Positions 34,691 to 44,033 of a DNA stretch of 64,000 nt are shown in pieces. Both the position numbers and the translations under genes were made by a program. How positions within the stretch are numbered: position 1 is the stretch's first letter; each line of letters starts with the position of its first letter. Below the pieces are notes generated by a model. It was not told the DNA's origin and did no database searches. It saw only the letters and a list, made by a program, of their open reading frames with translations. Source of the stretch: an archaeon (GTDB taxonomy: Archaea; Thermoproteota; Nitrososphaeria; Nitrososphaerales; Gagatemarchaeaceae); assembly GCA_016432545.1 (NCBI GenBank), contig CP066694.1:124001-188000 (forward strand), given 5' to 3'.

Positions 34691-35599
34691 ATGGACAAAG
34701 AGCTCCTGGTCTACATCGACGGCGACTTCGTGGAGAAGTCCAAGGCCGTCGTCTCCGTGTTTGACCACGGTCTTCTTTACGGAGATGGCGTCTTCGAAGG
34801 AATCAGGGTCTATGGCGGGAGCGTTTTCCGGCTCGTAGAGCACATCGAGCGGCTGTATGACTCTGCGAAGTCGATCCACCTGAAGGTCCCCCTCACGAAG
34901 CACGAGATGTCCGAGGCTGTCCTGGAGACGCTGAGAAAGAACCATCTCAAGGACGCCTACGTCAGGCTCGTCGTCTCACGGGGACCCGGAGACCTGGGCG
35001 TTGACCCGGCTCTCTGCAAGGACCCGACGATCTTCATTATCGCAGAGCCCATGACCACTGTGCTCGGTCCGAGGGAACCGAGGGTCGTCAAGGTCATCCT
35101 CGCCTCCACCAGACGAGACCCTGTCGACGCCGCCTCCCATGAAATCAAGTCGCTCAACTACCTCAACAGCATCCTCGCCAAGATAGAAGCGAACAACGCA
35201 GGGGTCGACGACGCGATTCTTCTAGACCACCGCGGGTTCGTCTCCGAGGCGACCGTCAGCAACATCTTCATCGTAAAGGAGACCAAGATAGCGACGCCCT
35301 CCTCCTCCGCAGGGATCCTCCACGGGATTACGAGGGGCAGGATCATACGTCTATGCTCTGACCTCGGGATGGACGTGGACCAGAGGGACGTGACGCCGTT
35401 CGAACTCGTGACCGCCGACGAAGTCTTCCTGGTGGGGACGAAGTCAGAGATCCTGTCGGTGGGCACTGTCGCCGGGACCAAGATCGGGAACGGAGGGGTA
35501 GGTCCCCTCACGAAGCGCCTCTACCAGGAGTTCAGCAAGGTCGTCCAGCGGCCCGAAGAAGGGACCTCGGTCTACGAGGCCGAATCAGTCAGCGTCTAG
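34691..35599 (+). CDS. ilvE: Branched-chain amino acid aminotransferase family (class IV)
   Basis: 302-aa PLP enzyme of fold type IV. N-terminus VYIDGDFVEKSKAVVSVFDH and GLLYGDGVFEGIR are typical, the PLP Lys lies in HEIKSLNYLNSIL (about residue 158), followed by DAILLDHRGFVSEATVSNIF and GILHGITRGRII. Best fit is IlvE, the last step of Val/Leu/Ile synthesis; a D-amino-acid aminotransferase or ADC lyase cannot be fully excluded. A TATA-like TTTTATTG (about 34660) lies 25 nt before the ATG, so it has its own promoter after acnA. Confidence 0.85.
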   Translation: MDKELLVYIDGDFVEKSKAVVSVFDHGLLYGDGVFEGIRVYGGSVFRLVEHIERLYDSAKSIHLKVPLTKHEMSEAVLETLRKNHLKDAYVRLVVSRGPGDLGVDPALCKDPTIFIIAEPMTTVLGPREPRVVKVILASTRRDPVDAASHEIKSLNYLNSILAKIEANNAGVDDAILLDHRGFVSEATVSNIFIVKETKIATPSSSAGILHGITRGRIIRLCSDLGMDVDQRDVTPFELVTADEVFLVGTKSEILSVGTVAGTKIGNGGVGPLTKRLYQEFSKVVQRPEEGTSVYEAESVSV

Positions 35600-35670
35600 T
35601 CGAGCCCTCGACTGACAACCTTGAGAGCCGATGGGCTCCACAATGACGCTCCGCTTTGCTCCGAGCAAAA

Positions 35671-35763
35671 TCTAAATACGCGTCGGCGGGCCCGTCTCAT
35701 TGGGCCCTGCGCATTGTATTGTGCACGTCAGCTACTGTATGTTTTGAATGGGGGTAAGACGGA
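35671..35763 (+). promoter_or_regulatory. Promoter and leader of the RNA polymerase operon
   Basis: TCTAAATAC (35671-35679) is a good archaeal TATA box. The predicted transcript would start near 35705 and carry a stem-loop TGCGCA-TTGTAT-TGTGCA (35708-35725), then a G-rich stretch ATGGGGGTAAG (35748-35758) shortly before rpoH. Most genes here look leaderless, so a roughly 60-nt structured leader stands out. Any regulatory function is inferred. Confidence 0.5.
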
Positions 35764-36087
35764 ATAGCACCCAGCAAGACGACCACCAAGACCACCGCCA
35801 AGACCACCGCCAAGCGGACGGTAAAGCGGAAGAAGGTCGAAGACGAGGTCCCGCCATTCAAGGTAAGCACCCACTTTCTCATCCCAAAGCACGAGCTCCT
35901 GACCAGGGAAGAGGCCACCCAGGTTCTCGCAAGGTACAACTCCTCCCCCGGACAGTTCCCCTACATCGTGTCGACGGACGCGATAGCGAAGGAGGTCGGG
36001 GCCAAGCCCGGAGACCTCGTAAGGATCACAAGGAACAGCGAGACCGCAGGCACCAGCACCTACTACCGCTACGTGGTGGAGAATTGA
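35764..36087 (+). CDS. rpoH: RNA polymerase subunit H, apparent ATA start
   Basis: 107-aa subunit H (Rpb5 C-terminal homologue) of archaeal RNA polymerase. It has a Lys/Thr-rich tail (APSKTTTKTTAKTTAKRTVK) and the core FKVSTHFLIPKHELLTREEA, then a segment reading AKEVGAKPGDLVRITRNSE. In this frame the nearest upstream stop is TAA at 35755 and no ATG, GTG or TTG occurs before the conserved core. The only codon that fits the expected N-terminus (M-A-P-S-K) is ATA at 35764, so either AUA initiates, an ATG was miscalled, or a frameshift from the ATG at 35748 is used. Stop is 1 nt before the rpoB ATG. Confidence 0.8.
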   Translation: MAPSKTTTKTTAKTTAKRTVKRKKVEDEVPPFKVSTHFLIPKHELLTREEATQVLARYNSSPGQFPYIVSTDAIAKEVGAKPGDLVRITRNSETAGTSTYYRYVVEN

Positions 36088-36088
36088 C

Positions 36089-39000
36089 ATGAGCAAACAG
36101 ATCGTCTCTTCCAACTCCTGGGTCGTCCTCAGCGACCTCCTGCAGCGCGAAGGAGTCGCCCGCCAACACCTGAACTCCTACAACGAGTTCGTCTCCAGGG
36201 GCCTCCAGAACATCGTCGACGAGATCGGAGAGGTGGAGGTCGAAACAGTCAGCACCCCGTACAAGATAAAGTTCGGAAGGCTCACCCTCGGGTCGCCCCG
36301 GGTGGTCGAGATCGACGGCTCGGTGAGCAGCATACTCCCCATGGAGTCCCGCCTACGCAACCTCACCTACTCCGCCCCCATCCTCCTGGAGATGACGATC
36401 GAAGAGGAGGGCCTTCCACGCGACACGACGCGCCAGCACATCGGCGACCTCCCGGTGATGGTGAAGTCAGAGCTCTGCCAGCTCTCGAACCGCTCCAAGG
36501 AGCAGCTCATCGAGTCCGGCGAGGACCCGAACGACCCCGGCGGCTACTTCATCATCCACGGCGCCGAGCGCGTCATAGTCGGCCTCGAGGACCTGTCACC
36601 CAACAAGATCTTGGTCGACTCCGAGAAGCTCTCAGGCTCGACCACCTACAAGGCCCGGGTTTACTCCTCCGTGGTCGGATACCGCTCGAAGCTCGAGCTG
36701 ACACTCAAGCAGGACGGCGCGATCAACGTGAAGGTCCCAAGCTGCCCGGTGGACATCCCGTTCGTGATCGTCATGCGCGCCCTCGGAGTCAAGCTGGACA
36801 AAGAGATCGCGGACGCCGTCTCCCCCAAGCCCGAGATCCAGGACCTCCTCGAAGTCTCCTTCGACAAGGCGGGAGAGGCCCCCGGTGAGAAGGAGTCGCT
36901 GGTCTTCATAGGGAACAGGGTCGCCCACGGCATGCTCGAAGAGTTCAGGGTCAAGCGCGCACAGTCCATGCTCGACTGGGGCCTCCTTCCCCACCTCGGC
37001 AAGACCGATGACCGCCGCTTCGATAAGGCGATGTTCATGGGCGAGGCAGTCTGTAAACTCCTCGAGCTCAGGCTCGGCTGGATCGGCGCCGACGACAAGG
37101 ACCACTACGGCAACAAGGTAATCAAATTCGCCGGCCAGATGCTGGCCGACCTCTTCCGGACCGCCTTCCGGAACCTAGTCCGCGACATGAAGTACCAGCT
37201 CGAGCGGACCGGCCAGAAGCGTGGCGGCAACGTAGTCGGCGCTGCCATCCGCACGGGTATCATCACTGACAAGCTCAACAACGCCATCGCGACCGGCAAC
37301 TGGGGCCGCGGTAAGGTCGGAGTCACGCAGCTCCTCGACCGCACCAACTACCTCAGCACTCTCAGCCACCTCAGAAGGGTTCAGTCCCCCCTGAGCCGCA
37401 GCCAGCCCAACTTCGAAGCCAGAGACCTCCATGCGACCCACTTCGGGCGCATCTGCCCCTCCGAGACTCCTGAAGGCGTCAACTGCGGCCTGGTCAAGAA
37501 CCTCGCCCTCTCAGCGATAATCTCGGTCAGCGTCCCTTCACAGGAGATAGAGGAGAAACTCTGGGAACTTGGCGCCAAGCAGATCCGCGACACCGACCAG
37601 AAGACCCAGGTAGAGGGCTGCAGGATCTTCATGGACGGCAGGTTCCTCGGGTACGTGGACGACGGCGAGCGCCTGGCAAAGGCCTTCCGAAAGCTCCGCC
37701 GCGAGGGCCAGATCAACCCCGGCGCCAGCATCCTTTACGTTTCCCCGGTCAACGACAAGGCCTACCCGAGGCTCTACATCAGCCTCAGCTCGGGTCGCGT
37801 ACTCCGTCCCCTCATCCTTGTCGAGAGCGGACGCCCCAAGCTCAACTCCGAGCTCAACGACAAGGTGGCCTCCGGCTCGCTGGGCTGGCGCGACCTCGTG
37901 GAGCAGGGGGTCATTGAGCTCATCGACGCCAACGAGGAGGAGAACTGCCTCGTGGCAATGAGCGAGGAGGACGTGGCGACCAAGAACACCCACATGGAGC
38001 TCTTCCCGGCCGCCATGTTCGGCATCGCCGCCTCGATCATACCCTTCCCCGAGCACAACCAGTCGCCAAGGAACACCTACGAGTCCGCAATGGCGAAGCA
38101 GAGCCTCGGCTTCAGCTCTCCGACATACCCGATCTCGCCTCACGTCAGGCAGCACCTACTAGTCAGCCCCCAGGCCCCGGTCGTCAGGACCCGGACCCTC
38201 GACCTCCTGAAGATCGACGAGCGGCCTCTGGGGCAGAATTGCGTCGTCGCGGTCCTCTCCTTCGAAGGCTACAACATCGAGGACGCGATCATCATGAACA
38301 AGTCGAGCGTAGAACGCGGGCTCGCAAGGTCATTCTTCTACCGTCTCTACGAGGGCGAGGCCAAGCAGTACCTCGGCGGCATGCGCGACACCTTCGAGGT
38401 GCCCTCCGCCGAGTCCAACATCCGCGGCTATCGCGGCGAGAAGTTCTACCGCCTCCTAGAAGGCGATGGCGTGGTCGCCCATGAGTCTCCGGTCGCCGGT
38501 GGCGATGTGGTCATCGGCCGGACCAGCCCTCCTCGATTCATGGAGGAGTACAAGGAGTTCGAGATCAAGGGCCCCTACCGCAGGGACACTTCGACCGCGG
38601 TCCGCCCCTCCGAGGCCGGGGTAGTCGACTCGATCTTCATGACCGAGAACGTAGAGGGTGGAAAGATGTTCAAGGTCCGCGTCCGCGACATGCGCGTCCC
38701 TGAGATCGGCGACAAGTTCGCCTCGAGGCACGGGCAGAAGGGAGTCATCGGCCTCGTGGTCCCGCAGGAGGACATGCCCTACACCTCCGACGGGATCGTC
38801 CCCGACGTCATAATCAACCCGCACGCCTTCCCTTCGAGGATGACCGTCGGCCAGTTCATCGAGTCGATCGCTGGCAAGGCCGGGGCCTTCAGGGGCTCCC
38901 CCGTCGACGGCTCTGCCTTCGCAGGCGAGAGCATCGAGGAGATGGAGAAGGTCCTCCGGGGACGCGGTTTCGAGCCGACCGGCAGGGAGGTCATGTACGA

Positions 39001-39445
39001 CGGCAAGACGGGCAAGAAGTTCGCAACAGACGTCTTCGTCGGCGTCGTCTACTACCAGAAGCTCCACCACATGGTCGCCGACAAGATCCACGCAAGGGCG
39101 AGAGGCCAGGTCCAGATGCTCACAAAACAGCCCACAGAAGGGAGGGCCCGCGGCGGCGGCCTCAGATTCGGCGAGATGGAGAGGGACTGCCTCATCGCCT
39201 ACGGGGCCTCGATGGTCCTCAAGGACCGCCTCCTTGACGAGGCAGACAAGACTGAGGTCTACGTCTGCGAGAAGTGCGGCCTAATCGCCTACTACGACGC
39301 CAAGCAGCGCAAGTACACCTGCAAGATCGACGGCGACCAGGCCAAGATCTCCACAGTTGTGGTGGCCTACGCCTTCAAGCTCCTACTCCAGGAAATGATG
39401 AGCCTGAACATAGCGCCCAGGCTCAAGCTAAAGGACAAGGTGTAG
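36089..39445 (+). CDS. rpoB: DNA-directed RNA polymerase subunit B (unsplit)
   Basis: 1118-aa second-largest RNA polymerase subunit, in one piece (many euryarchaea split it into B' and B''). Landmarks: HGAERVIVGLEDLSPNK (fork region), ARDLHATHFGRICPSETPEG, FEGYNIEDAIIMNKSSVERG, DKFASRHGQKGVIG near the active centre, ending with the zinc-binding CEKCGLIAYYDAKQRKYTCK. Length is normal for the unsplit form. It starts 1 nt after rpoH and is followed within 4 nt by rpoA, a tightly packed operon. Confidence 0.97.
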   Translation: MSKQIVSSNSWVVLSDLLQREGVARQHLNSYNEFVSRGLQNIVDEIGEVEVETVSTPYKIKFGRLTLGSPRVVEIDGSVSSILPMESRLRNLTYSAPILLEMTIEEEGLPRDTTRQHIGDLPVMVKSELCQLSNRSKEQLIESGEDPNDPGGYFIIHGAERVIVGLEDLSPNKILVDSEKLSGSTTYKARVYSSVVGYRSKLELTLKQDGAINVKVPSCPVDIPFVIVMRALGVKLDKEIADAVSPKPEIQDLLEVSFDKAGEAPGEKESLVFIGNRVAHGMLEEFRVKRAQSMLDWGLLPHLGKTDDRRFDKAMFMGEAVCKLLELRLGWIGADDKDHYGNKVIKFAGQMLADLFRTAFRNLVRDMKYQLERTGQKRGGNVVGAAIRTGIITDKLNNAIATGNWGRGKVGVTQLLDRTNYLSTLSHLRRVQSPLSRSQPNFEARDLHATHFGRICPSETPEGVNCGLVKNLALSAIISVSVPSQEIEEKLWELGAKQIRDTDQKTQVEGCRIFMDGRFLGYVDDGERLAKAFRKLRREGQINPGASILYVSPVNDKAYPRLYISLSSGRVLRPLILVESGRPKLNSELNDKVASGSLGWRDLVEQGVIELIDANEEENCLVAMSEEDVATKNTHMELFPAAMFGIAASIIPFPEHNQSPRNTYESAMAKQSLGFSSPTYPISPHVRQHLLVSPQAPVVRTRTLDLLKIDERPLGQNCVVAVLSFEGYNIEDAIIMNKSSVERGLARSFFYRLYEGEAKQYLGGMRDTFEVPSAESNIRGYRGEKFYRLLEGDGVVAHESPVAGGDVVIGRTSPPRFMEEYKEFEIKGPYRRDTSTAVRPSEAGVVDSIFMTENVEGGKMFKVRVRDMRVPEIGDKFASRHGQKGVIGLVVPQEDMPYTSDGIVPDVIINPHAFPSRMTVGQFIESIAGKAGAFRGSPVDGSAFAGESIEEMEKVLRGRGFEPTGREVMYDGKTGKKFATDVFVGVVYYQKLHHMVADKIHARARGQVQMLTKQPTEGRARGGGLRFGEMERDCLIAYGASMVLKDRLLDEADKTEVYVCEKCGLIAYYDAKQRKYTCKIDGDQAKISTVVVAYAFKLLLQEMMSLNIAPRLKLKDKV

Positions 39446-39449
39446 AGAA

Positions 39450-42400
39450 GTGTCGATGGAACAGGCGCTCAAGACGATCGGCGGAATCGACTTCTCGGTC
39501 TTCTCCCCCAGCGAGGTCCGGAAGTACTCGGTCGCAGAGATCACCCAGCCAGAGACCTACGACGAGGACGGGATGCCGGTCCAGGGCGGCCTCATGGACA
39601 GCAGGCTAGGTACGCTCGAGCCAGGCCAGAAGTGCGGGACGTGCGGGAGCACGGCCGGACGGTGCCCCGGCCACTTTGGGCACATCGAGCTCGCTGAGCC
39701 TGTCCTCCACATCGCGTTCGTCGACGAGATCAACAAGCTGATCCAGACCACGTGCCGCACCTGCGGCCGGATCCTCCTTACCCAACAGGAGCTTGACGCC
39801 TACAGGGTAAGGCTGGCGAGCAAAACCGAGTTCACGCCGACCCTCCTGGAGGTCGTAGCCAAAGAGATCACCACCAAGGCGAAGAAGGTCAAGCTCTGCC
39901 CCCACTGCGGCAAGCAGCAATACCAGATCGAGTTCACAAAGCCCACTATCTTCCACGAGATCACGGAGGAGGGCGGCGCCACCCGCCTCCTCCCGGTCGC
40001 CATCCGCGAACGCCTCGAGCGCTTGACAAACGAGGACCTCGACCTCCTCGGCTTCAACGCCAAGGCCGCCCGCCCCGAGTGGTTCGTCCTCCAGGTCCTA
40101 CCCGTCCCGCCCCTGACCGTCCGCCCCTCCATCACCCTCGAGTCCGGGATCCGCTCCGAGGACGACCTGACCCACAAGGTCGTGGACATCCTCAGGGTCA
40201 ACCAGCGCGTCCGCGAAAGCAAGGAGTCGGGGACACCGCATCTCATCGTCCAGGACCTGGTCGACCTGCTCCACTACCACGTAACGACTTACTTTGACAA
40301 CGAGGTCTCCGGCATCCCCCAAGCCCACCACCGCTCCGGCCGCCCACTCAAGACCCTCTCACAGAGGCTGAAGGGCAAAGAAGGCAGGTTCAGGGGCTCC
40401 CTCTCAGGAAAGCGCGTCGACTTCTCCAGCCGCACTGTCATCAGCCCCGACCCCAATCTCGACATCGGCGAGGTCGGGATCCCCTTCGAGATCGCCAAGA
40501 AGCTGACCATCCCCGAGAAGGTTTCTCCCATGAACCTGGAGAACCTGAAGGCCCTGGTCAACAGGGGACCCTTCGAGCACCCGGGCGCCAACTACGTGAT
40601 CCGCCCCGACGGCGTCAAGATCAGGCTGGACTTCGCGAGCGACCGCAAGGCCCTAGCAGACTCGCTCACTTTCGGATACATCGTGGAGCGCCATCTCATG
40701 GACGGCGACGTCGTCCTCTTCAACAGGCAGCCATCTCTCCACAGGATGTCGGTCATGGCCCACTTCGTCCGCGTCCTCCCCTTCCGCACCTTCCGCCTCC
40801 ACCCCTCGGTCTGCCCGCCCTACAACGCAGACTTCGACGGCGATGAGATGAACCTCCACGTCCCCCAGAGCGAGGAGTCCCGGTCCGAGGCCCTCATGCT
40901 CATGAAGGTCCAGGACCAGATCCTCACCCCGAGGTACGGAGGCCCCATCATCGGGGGGATCCGCGACTTCATCACGGGCGCATTCATGCTCACCCGCGAC
41001 GAGACGACCCTGACCCCCGCCGAGTTCTCCAACCTCGCCCTCGTAGGCGACTACTCAGGGGACCTGCCCGAACCCTCGACCAAGGGCTCCCACCCTACCT
41101 ACACGGGGCGCCAGCTCTTCTCGCTGTTCCTGCCGGCCGACATGAACTACGTCCTCACCTCAAAGTGGGCCAAAGCCCAGAGGACCGGGACGACCAACGA
41201 CGTAGTGATCCGGAACGGGCAGCTGATCTCCGGCGTGGTCGACAAGGCGGTCATCGGGGCCGAAGAGCCAGACTCCCTCCTCCACCGCATCGCCAAGGAC
41301 TACGGCAACGAGGAGGCCCGCAACTTCCTCAACTCCATCCTGAAGGTCCTCAAGACCTTCCTGACCCGCCGCGGCTTCACCTACGGCTTCAACGAGCTCG
41401 AGCTGCCCGCCGAGGCGAAGAAGGGGATCACCGACACCCTCGACGAGGCGTACACGAACGTCTTCGACCTCATCAAGAAGTACAAGGCCGGGACCCTCCA
41501 GTTGACCAAGGGCCTCTCCGCCGAGGACGCGCTCGAGGCGCTCATAGTCAACGAACTGGCCAGGGCGAGGGACCGGGCCGGCCGCATCGCAGACCGCTCC
41601 TTCCCAGCCGAGAACTCCGGCATGATTATGGCACGCACCGGCGCCAGGGGCTCCAGCCTCAACGTCGGCCAGATGACCGCCGCCCTCGGACAGCAGTCAG
41701 TCAGAGGCAAGAGGATCGACCACGGCATGAAGGGCCGGGCACTGAGCCACTTCGCCTGGAACGACCCGTCCCCCGAGGCCAAGGGCTTCGTCCGCAGCAA
41801 CTACCGGGATGGCCTCTCGCCCACCGAGTTCTTCTTCCACGCGATGGGCGGCCGCGAGGGCCTTGTGGACACGGCGGTCAGGACGCAGCAGAGCGGCTAC
41901 ATGCAGCGCAGGCTCGTCAACGCCCTCGAGCACCTCAAGGTAGAGTACGACCTCACCGTGAGGGACCCCCACGGGCACGTCATCCAGTTCATCTACGGCG
42001 AAGACGGCGTCGACCCCGCAAAGTCGGACCACGGGCGACCCATCAACCTTGACAGGCTGATCGAGACTGAGGAGCTCTCCCACAAGGCCAAGGCCAAGCC
42101 GGACACCGAATCGGTCGAGAAGCAGGTCAAGAAGTACCAGGCCTCACTCAACGAGCGCCTCGTCAGAGAGCTCAACGAGAAGCTTAGCGCCTCCCACCTC
42201 AGCGAGGAAGGGGTCAAGGAGACAATGGAGAAGGTAGCCGAGGCCCTCGACTACTCGCGCGTCGAGCCGGGAGAGGCCTCAGGAATAGTCGCCGCCCAGT
42301 CCATCGGCGAGCCCGGCACCCAGATGACGCTGAGGACATTCCACTTCGCAGGAGTCAGGGAGCGCGACGTCACCCTCGGGCTCCCCAGGCTCATGGAGTT

Positions 42401-43238
42401 GGTGGACGCCCGCAAGATTCCGGCGAAGCCCTCCATGGACATCTACCTGACCAAGGAGTACGGGACCAGCAACGAGAAGGCGGTCAAGGTCGCAAAGGAA
42501 ATCCTCTTCACCAAGGTCGGCAACATAGTAAGCTACAGCGAGGTCGACCCTACCGAGGGAATCAAGCTCCACCTCAGCCCCGACATGATGACCGACCGCG
42601 ACACCAACGCGGAGGAGATCTCTAAAGTCATAGAGACCGGCAAGAGGAACGTCCAGCCGGACAAGAAGAACAAGAACATAATCCACGTCAGCATGGAGAA
42701 CGCCGACCTCTCGACCCTCTTCACCCTGCGCAACAAGATCCTCAACATGAAGCTGAAGGGGATTCCAGGGATCACCCGGGTCACGGTCGTGAAGGAAGGA
42801 GAGGAGTGGTTCATCCAGACCGCCGGCTCCAACCTCGGGAAGGTAGTCATGATCGTCGGGGTCGACCCGACGCGCGTCTACACCAACAACGTCCATGAAG
42901 TCGCCCAGGTCCTGGGAATCGAGGCAGCCCGAGCGACGCTCGTGCGCGAGGTAATGTCCACCCTCGACGAGCAGGGCCTCGAGGTAGACATCCGCCACAT
43001 CTTCCTCGTCGCCGACCTAATGACGTCGAAGGGCTACATCCAGCAGATCGGCAGGCACGGAATCGCAGGGACCAAGGACAGCGTCCTCGCCCGCGCAGCC
43101 TTCGAGATCACAGTCCCCACCCTGGCCGAGGCCGCTGTCAAGGGCGAGACCGAGGACCTCAAGGGCGTCACTGAGAACGTAATCGTCGGCCTCCCGATCC
43201 CGGTGGGCACCGGCATGATCGACCTCTACATGAGCTGA
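39450..43238 (+). CDS. rpoA: DNA-directed RNA polymerase subunit A, A' and A'' fused
   Basis: 1262-aa largest RNA polymerase subunit carrying both the A' and A'' regions in a single chain. N-terminal zinc site CGTCGSTAGRCPGHFGH, catalytic NADFDGDEMNLHVP near residue 459, bridge/trigger helix region in the middle, and the A'' landmark ASGIVAAQSIGEPGTQ with FHFAGVRERDVTLGLPRLME near residue 945. Most archaea split this gene; unsplit rpoA is described for Thaumarchaeota and close relatives. GTG 39450 or ATG 39456 may be the start. rpl30e follows after 5 nt. Confidence 0.97.
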   Translation: MSMEQALKTIGGIDFSVFSPSEVRKYSVAEITQPETYDEDGMPVQGGLMDSRLGTLEPGQKCGTCGSTAGRCPGHFGHIELAEPVLHIAFVDEINKLIQTTCRTCGRILLTQQELDAYRVRLASKTEFTPTLLEVVAKEITTKAKKVKLCPHCGKQQYQIEFTKPTIFHEITEEGGATRLLPVAIRERLERLTNEDLDLLGFNAKAARPEWFVLQVLPVPPLTVRPSITLESGIRSEDDLTHKVVDILRVNQRVRESKESGTPHLIVQDLVDLLHYHVTTYFDNEVSGIPQAHHRSGRPLKTLSQRLKGKEGRFRGSLSGKRVDFSSRTVISPDPNLDIGEVGIPFEIAKKLTIPEKVSPMNLENLKALVNRGPFEHPGANYVIRPDGVKIRLDFASDRKALADSLTFGYIVERHLMDGDVVLFNRQPSLHRMSVMAHFVRVLPFRTFRLHPSVCPPYNADFDGDEMNLHVPQSEESRSEALMLMKVQDQILTPRYGGPIIGGIRDFITGAFMLTRDETTLTPAEFSNLALVGDYSGDLPEPSTKGSHPTYTGRQLFSLFLPADMNYVLTSKWAKAQRTGTTNDVVIRNGQLISGVVDKAVIGAEEPDSLLHRIAKDYGNEEARNFLNSILKVLKTFLTRRGFTYGFNELELPAEAKKGITDTLDEAYTNVFDLIKKYKAGTLQLTKGLSAEDALEALIVNELARARDRAGRIADRSFPAENSGMIMARTGARGSSLNVGQMTAALGQQSVRGKRIDHGMKGRALSHFAWNDPSPEAKGFVRSNYRDGLSPTEFFFHAMGGREGLVDTAVRTQQSGYMQRRLVNALEHLKVEYDLTVRDPHGHVIQFIYGEDGVDPAKSDHGRPINLDRLIETEELSHKAKAKPDTESVEKQVKKYQASLNERLVRELNEKLSASHLSEEGVKETMEKVAEALDYSRVEPGEASGIVAAQSIGEPGTQMTLRTFHFAGVRERDVTLGLPRLMELVDARKIPAKPSMDIYLTKEYGTSNEKAVKVAKEILFTKVGNIVSYSEVDPTEGIKLHLSPDMMTDRDTNAEEISKVIETGKRNVQPDKKNKNIIHVSMENADLSTLFTLRNKILNMKLKGIPGITRVTVVKEGEEWFIQTAGSNLGKVVMIVGVDPTRVYTNNVHEVAQVLGIEAARATLVREVMSTLDEQGLEVDIRHIFLVADLMTSKGYIQQIGRHGIAGTKDSVLARAAFEITVPTLAEAAVKGETEDLKGVTENVIVGLPIPVGTGMIDLYMS

Positions 43239-43243
43239 TTCGC

Positions 43244-43546
43244 ATGGTGGACAACGCCCTCCTCGCAAAAATCCTCAAGGACGCCATGAAGGCAGGCAAG
43301 TCCCCCATGGGGGCCAAGGAGAGCATAGCCGGCATGAAGGGCAGCAAGGCCCTCCTCTTCACCCGCTCCGTCCCGCCAGAGCTGGCTGCGAAGCTCAGGG
43401 CCGCAGCCGAGGAACACGGCGTCCCAGTCGTCGAACTGGACAAGACTTCAGTCGAGCTGGCCCGCCTCGTGGGCAGGCCCTACCGGATCTCCGCGATCGC
43501 GCTGCGTTCTGTCGGCGAGTCCGACGTCAAGCAGCTGATGAGGTAA
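43244..43546 (+). CDS. rpl30e: Ribosomal protein L30e
   Basis: 100-aa L7Ae/L30e-fold RNA-binding protein. It has LAKILKDAMKAGKSPMGAKE, then a strand SKALLFTRSVPPELAAKL and the VGRPYRISAIALRSVGESDV C-terminus. In archaea rpl30e commonly sits between rpoA'' and nusA, exactly as here, 5 nt after rpoA and 5 nt before nusA. Confidence 0.9.
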   Translation: MVDNALLAKILKDAMKAGKSPMGAKESIAGMKGSKALLFTRSVPPELAAKLRAAAEEHGVPVVELDKTSVELARLVGRPYRISAIALRSVGESDVKQLMR

Positions 43547-43551
43547 CCGCG

Positions 43552-43995
43552 ATGACTGAGATCAAGCTCTCCTCCGACCAGCTCTCCCTGATGTCCATGT
43601 TCCAGGGAATGACCGGCGCCACCGTCAAGGACTGCCTCGTGGACGACAAGCGCAACCGCGTGATATTCGTGGTCGCACGGGGCCAGATGGGCCTCGCGAT
43701 CGGGAAGGAAGGGATCTCAGTCAAGAAGATCGAGCGCGCCGTCCGCCGACCCGTAGAGGTTGTGGAGTGGTCGGACGACGTCGAGGGCCTCGTCAAGAAC
43801 TCCCTGGGCGCAAAGTACGTCCTCGAGGTCAAGGTCTCGGAGCGCCTCGACGGCTCGAAGGGAGTCACGGTCACCGTGGACGCTCGCAAGAAGGGCGCAG
43901 TCCTGGGCCTTGAAGGGCGCAACGCCGAGAAGGTCCGCCTCCTCGCGAAGAGGTACTTCGACGTCGAAAACCTCCAAATCACCAGCGACTTCTGA
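43552..43995 (+). CDS. nusA: NusA-like transcription factor (KH domains)
   Basis: 147-aa archaeal NusA made of two KH domains only, without the S1 and N-terminal domains of bacterial NusA. KH1 includes [20 protein letters not shown] (GxxG loop GKEG); KH2 includes [20 protein letters not shown]. Expected to bind RNA in transcription elongation or termination. Part of the rpo operon; the next gene, rps12, has its own TATA box after a 38-bp gap. Confidence 0.9.
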   Translation: MTEIKLSSDQLSLMSMFQGMTGATVKDCLVDDKRNRVIFVVARGQMGLAIGKEGISVKKIERAVRRPVEVVEWSDDVEGLVKNSLGAKYVLEVKVSERLDGSKGVTVTVDARKKGAVLGLEGRNAEKVRLLAKRYFDVENLQITSDF

Positions 43996-43999
43996 ACTG

Positions 44000-44008
44000 C
44001 TTAAATAC
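44000..44008 (+). promoter_or_regulatory. TATA box of the rps12-rps7 genes
   Basis: CTTAAATAC lies 25 nt before the rps12 ATG (44034), giving a leaderless or nearly leaderless transcript. The same 9-mer precedes EF-1A at 51386. It suggests rps12-rps7 can be transcribed independently of the rpo operon. Confidence 0.6.
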
Positions 44009-44033
44009 GAACAGGAGGGGCTTCGACCGAAAC

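Noticed and set aside
35770-35815. Tandem ACCACCGCCAAG-like repeat as a mobile or regulatory repeat
   Set aside because: It encodes the Lys/Thr-rich N-terminal tail of RpoH and is explained as low-complexity coding sequence.
35748-36092. 114-aa ORF from ATG 35748
   Set aside because: It is Arg/His/Gln-rich and lies in the +1 frame over rpoH, whose frame gives clear subunit H similarity.
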